Assembly: GCF_023509015.1 (NCBI RefSeq) | Contig: NZ_CP094975.1 | Coordinates: 2,055,501-2,119,500 of the forward strand | Direction: 5' to 3' | Length of the DNA: 64,000 nucleotides | From: Pseudomonas abieticivorans | GTDB lineage: Bacteria; Pseudomonadota; Gammaproteobacteria; Pseudomonadales; Pseudomonadaceae | In this document: positions 33,193-41,523 of the stretch, piece after piece | Position numbering within the stretch: position 1 is the stretch's first letter | Layout of the letters: every line of letters starts with the position of its first letter | Made by a program: the position numbers and the translations under genes | The notes under the pieces: generated by a model | Databases searched by the model: none | Told to the model about the DNA's origin: nothing | What the model saw: only the letters and a program-made list of their open reading frames with translations

Positions 33193-34859
33193 CATGGATT
33201 TCACTTGAGCAGCAGCTGCTGCGAGGTCACCCCGAGCGCAGCGTCAGCTTCACACCCGCGCTGAACCACGCCCAGCTCTGCGATCAGGCCCTGCGCCTGG
33301 CTGGCGGCCTGCAAGCGCGGGGCATCAAGCGCCTGGCGCTGTACCTGGAAGACGCCGCCGAGCTGGCAGTCGCCTTGCTCGGGGCCTGGCGTGCCGGCGT
33401 CAGCGTGCTGCTGCCCGCCGACCTGCAAAGCCAGACACGCCAGCGCTGGGACAGCCAGGTCGACTTATGGATCACCGCCGAGCAGCCCCTGGCCGAACTG
33501 TACGCCGAGCCCTTGCCCCCCGCAGCCCTGGACCTGGACACCTGCCGGCTGAGTCTGTGCACGTCTGGTTCCAGCGGCGAGCCCAAGCGTATCGACAAGT
33601 GCCTGCGCCAACTGGCCAATGAAGTGCGGGCCCTCGACGATTTGTGGTCTGCCGACCTCGGTGAGGCCTGCATCATCGGCAGCGTCGCCACCCAACACAT
33701 CTATGGCCTGCTGTTTCGCGTACTCTGGCCGCTGTGCGCCGGGCGCCCGTTTTTGCGCCAGCAGTTGCCCTTCCCCGAAGACCTGCAACGAGCCAGCCGC
33801 GAGCACGCCGAATTTGCCTGGGTCACCAGCCCCGCGCTGCTCAAGCGCATGGGCGACAACCTCGACTGGCCCACACTGAGCGCGGTCAAACGGGTGTTCT
33901 CATCGGGCGGTGCGCTGCCAGAAGAGGCCGCCGCAGCGCTTGAGCTGCGCATCGGCCAGCGCCCCACCGAGATCCTCGGCAGCTCCGAAACCGGCGGCAT
34001 CGCCTGGCGCCAGCGGGACAGCTGGTGGCAAGCTTTCGACGGCATTCGCCTGACCCAGGACGAGCAAGGCGCCTTGTGCATCGAATCGCCCTACCTGCCC
34101 GCCGGGCACATTGAACACAGCGCCGATGCCGCGCAATTCAACGACCTGGGCCGCTTCCAACTGCTCGGTCGGCTTGACCGCATCATCAAGCTGGAAGAAA
34201 AACGTATCTCCCTGCCGATGCTGGAACAGGCGCTGCTCGCCCATCCTTGGGTGCAAGACACCCGCCTGGGCGTGGTGCAGGAAGCACGCGCATCGCTGGG
34301 CGCCTTGCTGGTGCTCAGCGCTAGCGGCCTGCACGCCTTGCAGAGCCAAGGTCGGCGCGCGCTCACCGATGCCTTGCGCAAGCATCTGAGTGCCCACTGC
34401 GAAGCTCTGGCCCTGCCCCGCCGCTGGCGCTTGCTGAGCCAGTTGCCGTTCAACAGCCAGGGCAAACTGCCGCAAAACCTGGTGGACAGCATCCTGTTGG
34501 ACCCTCGTCCAAAAATGCCCGAAGTGCTCGGCCAGCAGCAGGTCGAAAACGAACTGCACGTGCAACTGATGGTGCCGCCGGACCTTGCCTGTTTCAGCGG
34601 GCACTTCCCCCAGGCACCGGTGTTGCCAGGGGTGGTGCAAGTGGATTGGGCCATGGCCTTGGGGCAGCAATTGCTGGCCCTGCCACCCCGATTCGCCGGC
34701 ATGCAAGTGCTGAAGTTCCAGCAACTGGTGCGCCCCGGCGATCAACTGCTGCTGACCCTGCGTTTCGACGCCGAGCGCGGCAAACTCTATTTCGCCTACC
34801 GCCGTGGTACCGCCGCCTGTGCCAGTGGCCGCATCCTGTTGGAGGCCGCCCATGCATAA
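33189..34859 (+). CDS. Aryl/acyl-AMP ligase fused to a hotdog dehydratase domain (ApeH-ApeI-like)
   Basis: A 556-residue fusion. The first ~430 residues are an adenylate-forming enzyme: the P-loop-like [11 protein letters not shown] segment appears as [15 protein letters not shown], followed by [11 protein letters not shown] and the hinge [15 protein letters not shown]. The last ~115 residues are a FabA/FabZ-type hotdog with [17 protein letters not shown], where His of GHFP is the expected catalytic residue. The ligase would activate the aryl acid onto ACP, and the dehydratase would act with the separate ApeP-like protein. In E. coli the two activities are separate proteins. ATG 33189 overlaps the previous stop by 4 bp. 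Confidence 0.87.
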   Translation: MTWISLEQQLLRGHPERSVSFTPALNHAQLCDQALRLAGGLQARGIKRLALYLEDAAELAVALLGAWRAGVSVLLPADLQSQTRQRWDSQVDLWITAEQPLAELYAEPLPPAALDLDTCRLSLCTSGSSGEPKRIDKCLRQLANEVRALDDLWSADLGEACIIGSVATQHIYGLLFRVLWPLCAGRPFLRQQLPFPEDLQRASREHAEFAWVTSPALLKRMGDNLDWPTLSAVKRVFSSGGALPEEAAAALELRIGQRPTEILGSSETGGIAWRQRDSWWQAFDGIRLTQDEQGALCIESPYLPAGHIEHSADAAQFNDLGRFQLLGRLDRIIKLEEKRISLPMLEQALLAHPWVQDTRLGVVQEARASLGALLVLSASGLHALQSQGRRALTDALRKHLSAHCEALALPRRWRLLSQLPFNSQGKLPQNLVDSILLDPRPKMPEVLGQQQVENELHVQLMVPPDLACFSGHFPQAPVLPGVVQVDWAMALGQQLLALPPRFAGMQVLKFQQLVRPGDQLLLTLRFDAERGKLYFAYRRGTAACASGRILLEAAHA

Positions 34860-35586
34860 GCCGTGTGCAGTGATCCCGGTGTACGACCATGAAGGCGCGG
34901 TGCCTGCGGTGGTCGCCGAACTGTTGGGCGCCGGCCTGCCCTGCATCCTGGTCGATGACGCCAGCAGCCCGGCCTGCGCGCAGGTGCTCAAGCACCTGGC
35001 GCAGCAGGATCAGGTCGCCTTGGTCAGCCTGGCGGTCAACCAGGGCAAAGGCGGCGCGGTGATGGCCGGCCTGCGCGAGGCGGCCCGGCTGGGCTACAGC
35101 CACGCCCTGCAAGTGGACGCCGACGGCCAGCACGACCTGCACGACGTCGCCCTGTTCCTGGATGCCTCGCGCCAGCAACCCGACGCGCTGATTTGCGGCT
35201 ACCCGCAGTACGATGCCAGCGTGCCCAAGGGCCGCCTGTACGCCCGTTACCTGACCCACGTGTGGGTATGGATCAACAGCCTGTCGCTGCGCATCCCCGA
35301 CTCCATGTGCGGCTTTCGGGTGTACCCCTTGCCCGTGTGCCTGCGCCTGATTGACTCGGTCAAACTCGGCAAACGCATGGACTTCGACCCCGAGATCCTC
35401 GTGCGCCTGGCCTGGCGCAACCAGCCCATGCACTGGCTGCCGACCAAGGTGCATTACCCGCAGGACGGCCTGTCGCATTTCCGCTTGTTCCACGACAACG
35501 CGCTGATCAGCAAGATGCACACCAAGCTGTTCTTCGGCATGTTGCTGCGCTTTCCGCTGATCCTTTGGCGGCGGTGGCAGGCGTGA
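34852..35586 (+). CDS. Family 2 glycosyltransferase of the aryl-polyene cluster
   Basis: A 244-residue GT-A fold enzyme, similar to dolichol-phosphate mannosyltransferase-like proteins. It shows the nucleotide-sugar motifs ILVDDAS and LQVDADGQHD (the metal-binding DxD) and AVNQGKGGAVMAGL. No clear membrane helix is present. It may glycosylate the pigment anchor or a lipid carrier; the sugar is unknown. It overlaps the upstream gene by 8 bp and the downstream gene by 4 bp. Confidence 0.86.
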   Translation: MHKPCAVIPVYDHEGAVPAVVAELLGAGLPCILVDDASSPACAQVLKHLAQQDQVALVSLAVNQGKGGAVMAGLREAARLGYSHALQVDADGQHDLHDVALFLDASRQQPDALICGYPQYDASVPKGRLYARYLTHVWVWINSLSLRIPDSMCGFRVYPLPVCLRLIDSVKLGKRMDFDPEILVRLAWRNQPMHWLPTKVHYPQDGLSHFRLFHDNALISKMHTKLFFGMLLRFPLILWRRWQA

Positions 35587-36515
35587 GCGAACAACACTGG
35601 GCCAGGCATGAAGAGCGCGGCAGCTTCTGGCTGATGAAACTCACCGCCTGGGGCGTGCGCGTGCTCGGGCGCCGGGTGCTCAGCCCGATCCTCTACGCCA
35701 TCGTGTTTTATTTCTTCCTGTTTGGCCGCCGCGCCCGGCGCAGTGCCTGGCAATACCAGCAACGCCTGGCGCAGTGGAGCGGCCAGGCGACGCCTGCGCC
35801 CAACCATTGGCGGGTGTTCAAGCAGTTCATGGCCTTCGCCGACGCCCTGCTGGACAAGCTCGATGTGTGGAACGGCAAGCTGAGCATCGAGCAGATCAAG
35901 ATCGTCGACCCCGCGCACCTGCGCGAACAATTGCGCGGCAGCCGCGGGCAGATGCTGGTGGGCGCGCACCTGGGCAATCTCGAGGTGTGCCGGGCGCTGG
36001 CCGAGCTTGGCGAAAAGGTGACCATGAACGTGCTGGTGCACACCAAGCACGCCGAACGCTTCAACCGCCTGCTGGGCGAGGCCGGGGCGACCAACCTGCG
36101 GCTGATCCAGGTGAGCGAGCTGGACCCGGCCATCATGCTGCAACTGAGCCAACGCCTGGACCGGGGTGAATGGCTGGCGATTGCCGGTGACCGCGTGCCG
36201 CTGCACGGCGGGCGCAACGTGCGGGTGGACTTTCTCGGCCACCCAGCCGCCTTCCCGCAAGGCCCCTGGCTGCTGGCCGGGTTGCTCAAGTGCCCGATCA
36301 ACTTGCTGCTGTGCCTCAAGCAACAGGGCCGCTACCAGGTGATTCTGGAACCGTTTGCCGCCGCCATCGAATGGCGCCGCAGCGATCGCCAGCAGGTGAT
36401 CGCCCACTGGGCCGGACGCTACGCCGAACGCCTGGGCCACTACTGCCTGCAAGCGCCACACCAGTGGTTCAATTTCTACCCTTTCTGGAAGACCGATGAC
36501 GATGCCAACGCTTGA
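35583..36515 (+). CDS. LpxL/HtrB-like lysophospholipid acyltransferase of the cluster
   Basis: A 310-residue inner-membrane-associated acyltransferase of the lipid A late-acyltransferase type. A hydrophobic N-terminal helix (SPILYAIVFYFFLFG) precedes the catalytic GAHLGNLEV box, an HX4E motif. In E. coli a single protein combines glycosyltransferase and acyltransferase parts (ApeJ); here they are two overlapping genes. Likely role: joining the aryl polyene to its lipid anchor. Start GTG 35583 overlaps the previous TGA. Confidence 0.84.
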   Translation: MSEQHWARHEERGSFWLMKLTAWGVRVLGRRVLSPILYAIVFYFFLFGRRARRSAWQYQQRLAQWSGQATPAPNHWRVFKQFMAFADALLDKLDVWNGKLSIEQIKIVDPAHLREQLRGSRGQMLVGAHLGNLEVCRALAELGEKVTMNVLVHTKHAERFNRLLGEAGATNLRLIQVSELDPAIMLQLSQRLDRGEWLAIAGDRVPLHGGRNVRVDFLGHPAAFPQGPWLLAGLLKCPINLLLCLKQQGRYQVILEPFAAAIEWRRSDRQQVIAHWAGRYAERLGHYCLQAPHQWFNFYPFWKTDDDANA

Positions 36516-38040
36516 GCCCGTAACCTTCGGCCAAACCCCGCTCAGCATCGAAGACGTGCTGGCCCTGGCCAACCGCCAGGTCGAAACCCGCCTGCAGGAT
36601 GATCACCAATACCGTGAGCGCATCGCCAAGGGCGCGCGTTTCCTGGACTCGCTGCTGGACAAGGAAGGCGTGATCTACGGGGTGACCACCGGCTACGGCG
36701 ACTCCTGCGTGGTGGCCGTGCCGCTGGAGCATGTCGAGGCCCTGCCGCGCCACTTGTACACCTTCCACGGCTGCGGTTTGGGCAAAATGCTGGACGCCCA
36801 GGCCACCCGCGCCGTGCTTGCCGCGCGCCTGCAGTCGCTGTGCCATGGCGTTTCGGGCGTGCGCATCGAACTGCTGGAGCGGCTGCAAGCGTTCCTGCAT
36901 CACGACATTTTGCCGCTGATCCCGGAAGAGGGCTCGGTGGGCGCCAGCGGCGACCTGACGCCGCTGTCCTACGTGGCAGCCACCCTGTCCGGGGAGCGTG
37001 AAGTGCTGTATCGCGGCGAGCGCCGCAACGCCTGCGACGTCCACCGCGAGCTGGGCTGGCAGCCGCTGGTACTGCGGCCCAAGGAAGCCCTGGCGCTGAT
37101 GAACGGCACAGCGGTGATGACCGGGCTTGCTTGCCTGGCCTTCGCCCGCGCCGACTACCTGCTCAAACTGGCCACCCGCATCACCGCGCTGAACGTGGTG
37201 GCGCTGCAGGGCAACCCGGAACACTTCGACGAGCGCCTGTTCGCCGCCAAGCCCCATCCTGGGCAAATGCAGGTGGCGGCCTGGTTGCGCGAAGACCTGG
37301 CCATCGATGCCCCCACCGCGCCCCTGCACCGCTTGCAAGACCGCTACTCGCTGCGCTGCGCGCCCCATGTGCTGGGCGTGCTGGCCGACAGCCTGGGCTG
37401 GCTGCGCGGCTTTATCGAAACCGAACTGAACAGTGCCAACGACAATCCGATCATCGATGCCGAGGCCGAGCGCGTGCTGCACGGCGGGCACTTCTACGGC
37501 GGGCATATCGCCTTCGCCATGGACAGCCTGAAAACCCTGGTGGCCAACGTGGCCGACCTGCTGGACCGGCAATTGGCCCTGTTGGTAGACGTGCGCTACA
37601 ACCACGGCCTGCCCAGCAACCTGTCGGGCGCAAGTGCCGAACGGGCGATGCTCAACCACGGTTTCAAGGCCGTGCAGATCGGCGCCAGCGCCTGGACCGC
37701 CGAAGCGCTGAAAAACACCATGCCGGCCAGCGTGTTCTCGCGCTCCACCGAGTGCCACAACCAGGACAAAGTGAGCATGGGCACCATCGCTGCCCGCGAC
37801 GCCCTGCGGGTGCTGGAGTTGACCGAACAGGTAGCGGCGGCCACGCTGCTGGCCGCCCAGCAAGGCGTATGGCTACGCAGCCTTGATACCAATGCGCGGC
37901 CCCTGCCACCGGCGCTGGCCGCCATGCACCGGCACCTGGCCGAAGACTTCGCGCCGGTCATCGAAGACCGAGCCCTGGACGCCGAACTGCGCCTGTGCCT
38001 GAAACGTATCGCCGAGCAACACTGGAGGCTGCATGCGTAG
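36496..38040 (+). CDS. Aromatic amino acid ammonia-lyase (HAL/PAL/TAL family)
   Basis: A 514-residue MIO-dependent lyase that removes ammonia from an aromatic amino acid to give a cinnamate-type acid. The MIO-forming Ala150-Ser151-Gly152 is in SVGASGDLTPLSY; YGVTTGYGDS and NSANDNPIID are also family hallmarks. The residues at the substrate-selectivity pair (Ser-His in HAL, His-Leu in TAL, Phe-Leu in PAL) read Phe90-His91 in HLYTFHGCGLG. Within an aryl-polyene cluster it most likely provides the aryl starter (p-coumarate, cinnamate or similar) rather than degrading histidine, and no hut genes are nearby. It starts 20 bp inside the previous gene. Confidence 0.88.
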   Translation: MTMPTLEPVTFGQTPLSIEDVLALANRQVETRLQDDHQYRERIAKGARFLDSLLDKEGVIYGVTTGYGDSCVVAVPLEHVEALPRHLYTFHGCGLGKMLDAQATRAVLAARLQSLCHGVSGVRIELLERLQAFLHHDILPLIPEEGSVGASGDLTPLSYVAATLSGEREVLYRGERRNACDVHRELGWQPLVLRPKEALALMNGTAVMTGLACLAFARADYLLKLATRITALNVVALQGNPEHFDERLFAAKPHPGQMQVAAWLREDLAIDAPTAPLHRLQDRYSLRCAPHVLGVLADSLGWLRGFIETELNSANDNPIIDAEAERVLHGGHFYGGHIAFAMDSLKTLVANVADLLDRQLALLVDVRYNHGLPSNLSGASAERAMLNHGFKAVQIGASAWTAEALKNTMPASVFSRSTECHNQDKVSMGTIAARDALRVLELTEQVAAATLLAAQQGVWLRSLDTNARPLPPALAAMHRHLAEDFAPVIEDRALDAELRLCLKRIAEQHWRLHA

Positions 38041-38458
38041 CCCGGGTGTGATCCACGCCGACACCGAAATCCTGGTGCCGTTTTTCGACATCGATACGAT
38101 GCACGTCGTCTGGCACGGCCATTACGTCAAGTACCTGGAAGTGGCCCGCTGTACGCTGCTCGACCAGATTGGCCACAACTACAACCACATGCGCGATGCA
38201 GGCTACGCGTGGCCGGTGATCGACCTGCAACTGCGCTACGTGCGTGGCGCCACCTTTGGCCAACGCATCAATGTGCGCGCCAGCCTGGTGGAGTGGGAGA
38301 ACCGCCTGAAGATCAACTACCTGATCAGCGACGCGGTAACCGGCGAGCGCCTGACCCGCGCCAGTTCCGTGCAGGTGGCGGTGGACATTGCCAGCCGCGA
38401 AATGCAACTGGCCTCGCCCCAAGTGTTCATTGATGCCGTCACGAGGCACCTGCCATGA
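38033..38458 (+). CDS. 4HBT-type acyl-CoA/ACP thioesterase (ApeK-like)
   Basis: A 141-residue hotdog thioesterase with the active-site segment PFFDIDTMHVVWHGHYVKYLE, in which the conserved Asp and the His/Tyr region of the 4-hydroxybenzoyl-CoA thioesterase family are visible. It probably releases or edits ACP-bound polyene. Overlaps of 8 bp upstream and 4 bp downstream show translational coupling. Confidence 0.86.
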   Translation: MRSPGVIHADTEILVPFFDIDTMHVVWHGHYVKYLEVARCTLLDQIGHNYNHMRDAGYAWPVIDLQLRYVRGATFGQRINVRASLVEWENRLKINYLISDAVTGERLTRASSVQVAVDIASREMQLASPQVFIDAVTRHLP

Positions 38459-39045
38459 GAGCGTTGATTGTGTTGGGCCTGCTGATGCTCTCGGGCCTGG
38501 CCCAGGCCTTCGGCCTGCAAGACCTGAGCGCGCAACTGGGCAAACCCGGCGTGGTGCGCGGCCCCTTCGTGCAGGAAAAACACCTGCGCGCCCTGCCCCA
38601 ACCGTTGGTCAGCCAGGGCCGCTTCGTACTGGCCAAGGACCACGGCTTGCTGTGGTTACTCGCCAGCCCCGTGAAGCAGGACTACCGTATCAACGCTCAG
38701 GGCATCGCCCGGCGCGATGCCGGTGGCTGGCAAACGTTGCCGAGCCAGAGCGCCGGTGCCCAGCAAAACAAACTGTTCTTCGCCGTGCTGCAAGGCGACA
38801 GTTCGGCGCTTGAACGCGACTTCGAGCTGGCACTGCAAGGCGACGCGCAACACTGGCAGGTGCACCTGACCCCACGCTCGCTGCTGCTCAAGCAGATCTT
38901 CACGCAGATCAACATCGCAGGCGGCCAGTACGTCGAGCGCATCGAACTGCTCGAAACCCAGGGCGACAGCACCGTGCTGCGCATGTCGCAAAGCACCGGC
39001 GCCCCGGATTTGAACGACGCGGAGCGCCTCGATTTTGCCGAGTGA
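38455..39045 (+). CDS. LolA-like periplasmic carrier protein (ApeL-like)
   Basis: A 196-residue exported protein. The signal peptide is MRALIVLGLLMLSGLAQA with cleavage before FGLQ. The mature part resembles the LolA outer-membrane lipoprotein carrier fold, with GPFVQEKHL and GRFVLAKDHGLLWLL segments. In aryl-polyene clusters it likely ferries the hydrophobic product across the periplasm after the MMPL exporter encoded next. Confidence 0.84.
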   Translation: MRALIVLGLLMLSGLAQAFGLQDLSAQLGKPGVVRGPFVQEKHLRALPQPLVSQGRFVLAKDHGLLWLLASPVKQDYRINAQGIARRDAGGWQTLPSQSAGAQQNKLFFAVLQGDSSALERDFELALQGDAQHWQVHLTPRSLLLKQIFTQINIAGGQYVERIELLETQGDSTVLRMSQSTGAPDLNDAERLDFAE

Positions 39046-41359
39046 GCGCCTGTTACCGCGGCTGTTCCTGACCTTGCTGGTGGCTGTCATGGCCCTGGCT
39101 GGCTGGCAATGGCACGCCGGCGCGCCGCTGTCGGCCAACCTGATGGAGCTTGTGCCCGGCGCCACGCCCGACCCGCTCGAGCAGCGCGCCGAACAACGCA
39201 TGCAAGAACCGCTGAACCGCGAAATGCTGGTGCTGGTGGGCCACAACGACAAGGATAAGGCCATCGCCCTGGCCCAAACCCTGGCTACGCAATGGCAGGC
39301 CAGCGGCCTGTTCGAAAAGGTCCAGTGGAACCTGCAGGCCGACCTGCCGGCCTTGCGCACGCAACTGCTGCAAGGGCGCCTGGCGATGCTGCCGACAGCC
39401 GACCGCAGCGCCCTGGTCGACCATCCCGACGCGTTTATCCAGCAGCGCGTGCAAAGCCTGTTCGACCCCTTCGCCGGTTTCAGCCTGGTCGCCAGCCAAG
39501 ACGATTGGCTGGGCCTGACCGGGCGTATCCTCCAAGGCCAACCCAAGCATGGCTCGGTGCAAATGGACCTGGGCAGCGGCGCGCTGATCGCCACCGCCGA
39601 CGGCAAGAGCTGGGTGCTGCTGCGCGCCCGTACCGAAGGCAACGCCTTTGACCTGCGGCTACCGCTCAAGGTCGACGACCTGCTCGGCCAGGCTCGCCAA
39701 CAAGCTCAAGCCGCCGGCGGGCAACTGCTGGCGGCCAGCGGCCTGCTGTACGCCGCCAACGGCCAGCGTGACGCCACCCGGGAAATCACCTGGGTAGGTG
39801 GCGGCGCAACCTTGGGCATTCTCCTGCTGCTGTTGTTGGCCTTTCGCCGCTGGCGGGTGCTGCTGGCATTTATCCCGGTGCTGGTCGGCATGCTGTTTGG
39901 CGCAGTGGCGTGCGTGGGGCTGTTCGGCCACCTGCACGTGATGACCTTGGTGCTGGGCTCAAGCTTGATCGGCGTGGCGGTTGACTACCCACTGCACTAT
40001 TTGTCCAAATCCTGGAGCCTGAAGCCCTGGCGTAGTTGGCCGGCCTTGCGCCTGACGCTGCCGGGCCTGAGCCTGAGCCTGGCCACCAGTTGCATCGGCT
40101 ATTTGGCGCTGGCCTTCACGCCGTTCCCGGCCCTGACCCAGATCGCCGCATTCTCGGCAGCCGGGCTGGTAGGCGCCTACCTCGCCGCCGTATGCCTGCT
40201 GCCGGCGCTGTTGAATAACGTGCAACTGGCCCCTGCGGCCTGGCCTCTGAACCTGGCCAACGCCCTGATCAACCTGCGCCTGGCGCTGCTCAAGCGCCTA
40301 CCCAGCCCTTGGCTGCTGGCCTTGCTGATGCTGTTTTGCGCAGGCGGCCTGTGGCACCTGAGCGTCAAGAATGACATCCGCCAATGGGTTGGGGCGCCAC
40401 CGCAACTGCTTCAAGAGGCCCAGGCCATCGCACGCATCACCGGCTACCAGCCCACCAGCCAGTTCTTCCTGTTGCGCGCGGCCAACGCGCAGCAATTGCT
40501 GGAGCGTGAAAGCGCCCTCACCGAACGGCTGCAGGTATTGGTGCACCAAGACAAACTCAAGGGTTACCTGGCGCTGAACCAACTGCTGGCGACCTCGGCG
40601 CAGCAGCAACAACTGCGCACTGCGCTGGACGCATTGCCAGCCCACTGGCAACCGCTGGTGGCCCTGGGCGTTCCGATCAGCGCCTTGCAAACCGAGCTTG
40701 CCCAGCTCAAGGCCCTGCCGGGGCAAACCATCGACCAAGCCCTGGCCGGCCCCTTGAGCGAACCGTGGCGCTTGCTGTGGCTAGGCAACAGCGGCCAAGG
40801 TGTGGCCTCGATGATCAGCCTGCAGGGCATGACCAACAGCTCGCTGTTGAAGTCGGCAGCCCAAGGCCTGCCTGGCGTACAACTGGTAGACCGCCTGGGC
40901 GACCTCAACCAGGTGTTCGCCGCCACCCAGGTCAGCGCCGCAGAGCTCAAGCTGCTGTCGTGTGGCCTGATCGTGTTGTTGCTGATCTTGCCGTTCGGCC
41001 TGGGCGGCGCACTGCGTATTGTCGCCCTGCCCCTGCTGGCCGCCCTGTGCAGCCTGGCCAGCCTGGGTTGGCTGGGCCAGCCGCTGACACTGTTCAGCCT
41101 GTTCGGCCTGCTGCTGGTCACGGCCATCAGCGTCGATTACGCGATCCTGATGCGCGAACGCATCGGCGGCGCTGCCGTGAGCCTGCTGGGCACCCTGCTT
41201 GCCGCCACCACCACCTGGTTGTCGTTTGGCCTGCTGGCGGTGTCCAGCACGCCTGCGGTCAGCAACTTCGGCCTGTCGGTCAGCCTGGGCCTGGCCTTCA
41301 GCTTTTTGCTGGCGCCCTGGTCCGGTGAAGCCAAACACAGCGCGCAGGTGAGCCCATGA
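39035..41359 (+). CDS. MMPL/RND-family exporter of the aryl-polyene cluster (ApeM-like)
   Basis: A 774-residue inner-membrane transporter with about 12 helices arranged as two repeats: one helix, a large periplasmic loop (residues ~30-240 and ~430-620), then five helices. Helix 4-type segments GSSLIGVAVDYPLHYL and FGLLLVTAISVDYAILM carry the conserved Asp residues for proton relay. It starts at TTG 39035, overlapping the LolA-like gene by 11 bp. Export of the lipid-linked pigment is the expected role. Confidence 0.87.
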   Translation: MPSERLLPRLFLTLLVAVMALAGWQWHAGAPLSANLMELVPGATPDPLEQRAEQRMQEPLNREMLVLVGHNDKDKAIALAQTLATQWQASGLFEKVQWNLQADLPALRTQLLQGRLAMLPTADRSALVDHPDAFIQQRVQSLFDPFAGFSLVASQDDWLGLTGRILQGQPKHGSVQMDLGSGALIATADGKSWVLLRARTEGNAFDLRLPLKVDDLLGQARQQAQAAGGQLLAASGLLYAANGQRDATREITWVGGGATLGILLLLLLAFRRWRVLLAFIPVLVGMLFGAVACVGLFGHLHVMTLVLGSSLIGVAVDYPLHYLSKSWSLKPWRSWPALRLTLPGLSLSLATSCIGYLALAFTPFPALTQIAAFSAAGLVGAYLAAVCLLPALLNNVQLAPAAWPLNLANALINLRLALLKRLPSPWLLALLMLFCAGGLWHLSVKNDIRQWVGAPPQLLQEAQAIARITGYQPTSQFFLLRAANAQQLLERESALTERLQVLVHQDKLKGYLALNQLLATSAQQQQLRTALDALPAHWQPLVALGVPISALQTELAQLKALPGQTIDQALAGPLSEPWRLLWLGNSGQGVASMISLQGMTNSSLLKSAAQGLPGVQLVDRLGDLNQVFAATQVSAAELKLLSCGLIVLLLILPFGLGGALRIVALPLLAALCSLASLGWLGQPLTLFSLFGLLLVTAISVDYAILMRERIGGAAVSLLGTLLAATTTWLSFGLLAVSSTPAVSNFGLSVSLGLAFSFLLAPWSGEAKHSAQVSP

Positions 41360-41523
41360 CAGTCCTGCTGTTCTGGCTAGGGGCCCTTGGCCTGTTTGGC
41401 CTGGCGAGCGACCTGGGCAAACGCCTGGGCCTGGCCGCCACGCTGCTACCTGCACTGGCCGGGCTCAACCCAACCCCATTGAACACCGCACACGCGGCAA
41501 GGAGGCCACATGCCAAACATTGA
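41356..41523 (+). CDS. Small 55-residue membrane-type protein inside the aryl-polyene operon
   Basis: ATG 41356 overlaps the exporter stop in the ATGA manner used throughout this operon, and the frame runs to TGA 41521-41523, 14 bp into the next gene. The product begins MTVLLFWLGALGLFGLASD, one hydrophobic helix, followed by a short Leu/Ala-rich amphipathic part. The next gene's Shine-Dalgarno (GGAGG) lies within it. Without this gene there would be an unusual 150-bp gap in an otherwise overlapping operon. I recognise no family. Confidence 0.6.
   Translation: MTVLLFWLGALGLFGLASDLGKRLGLAATLLPALAGLNPTPLNTAHAARRPHAKH

Noticed and set aside
36496..38040. Histidine utilisation enzyme HutH
   Set aside because: No hut genes nearby, the selectivity pair is not Ser-His, and the gene is embedded in an aryl-polyene operon.
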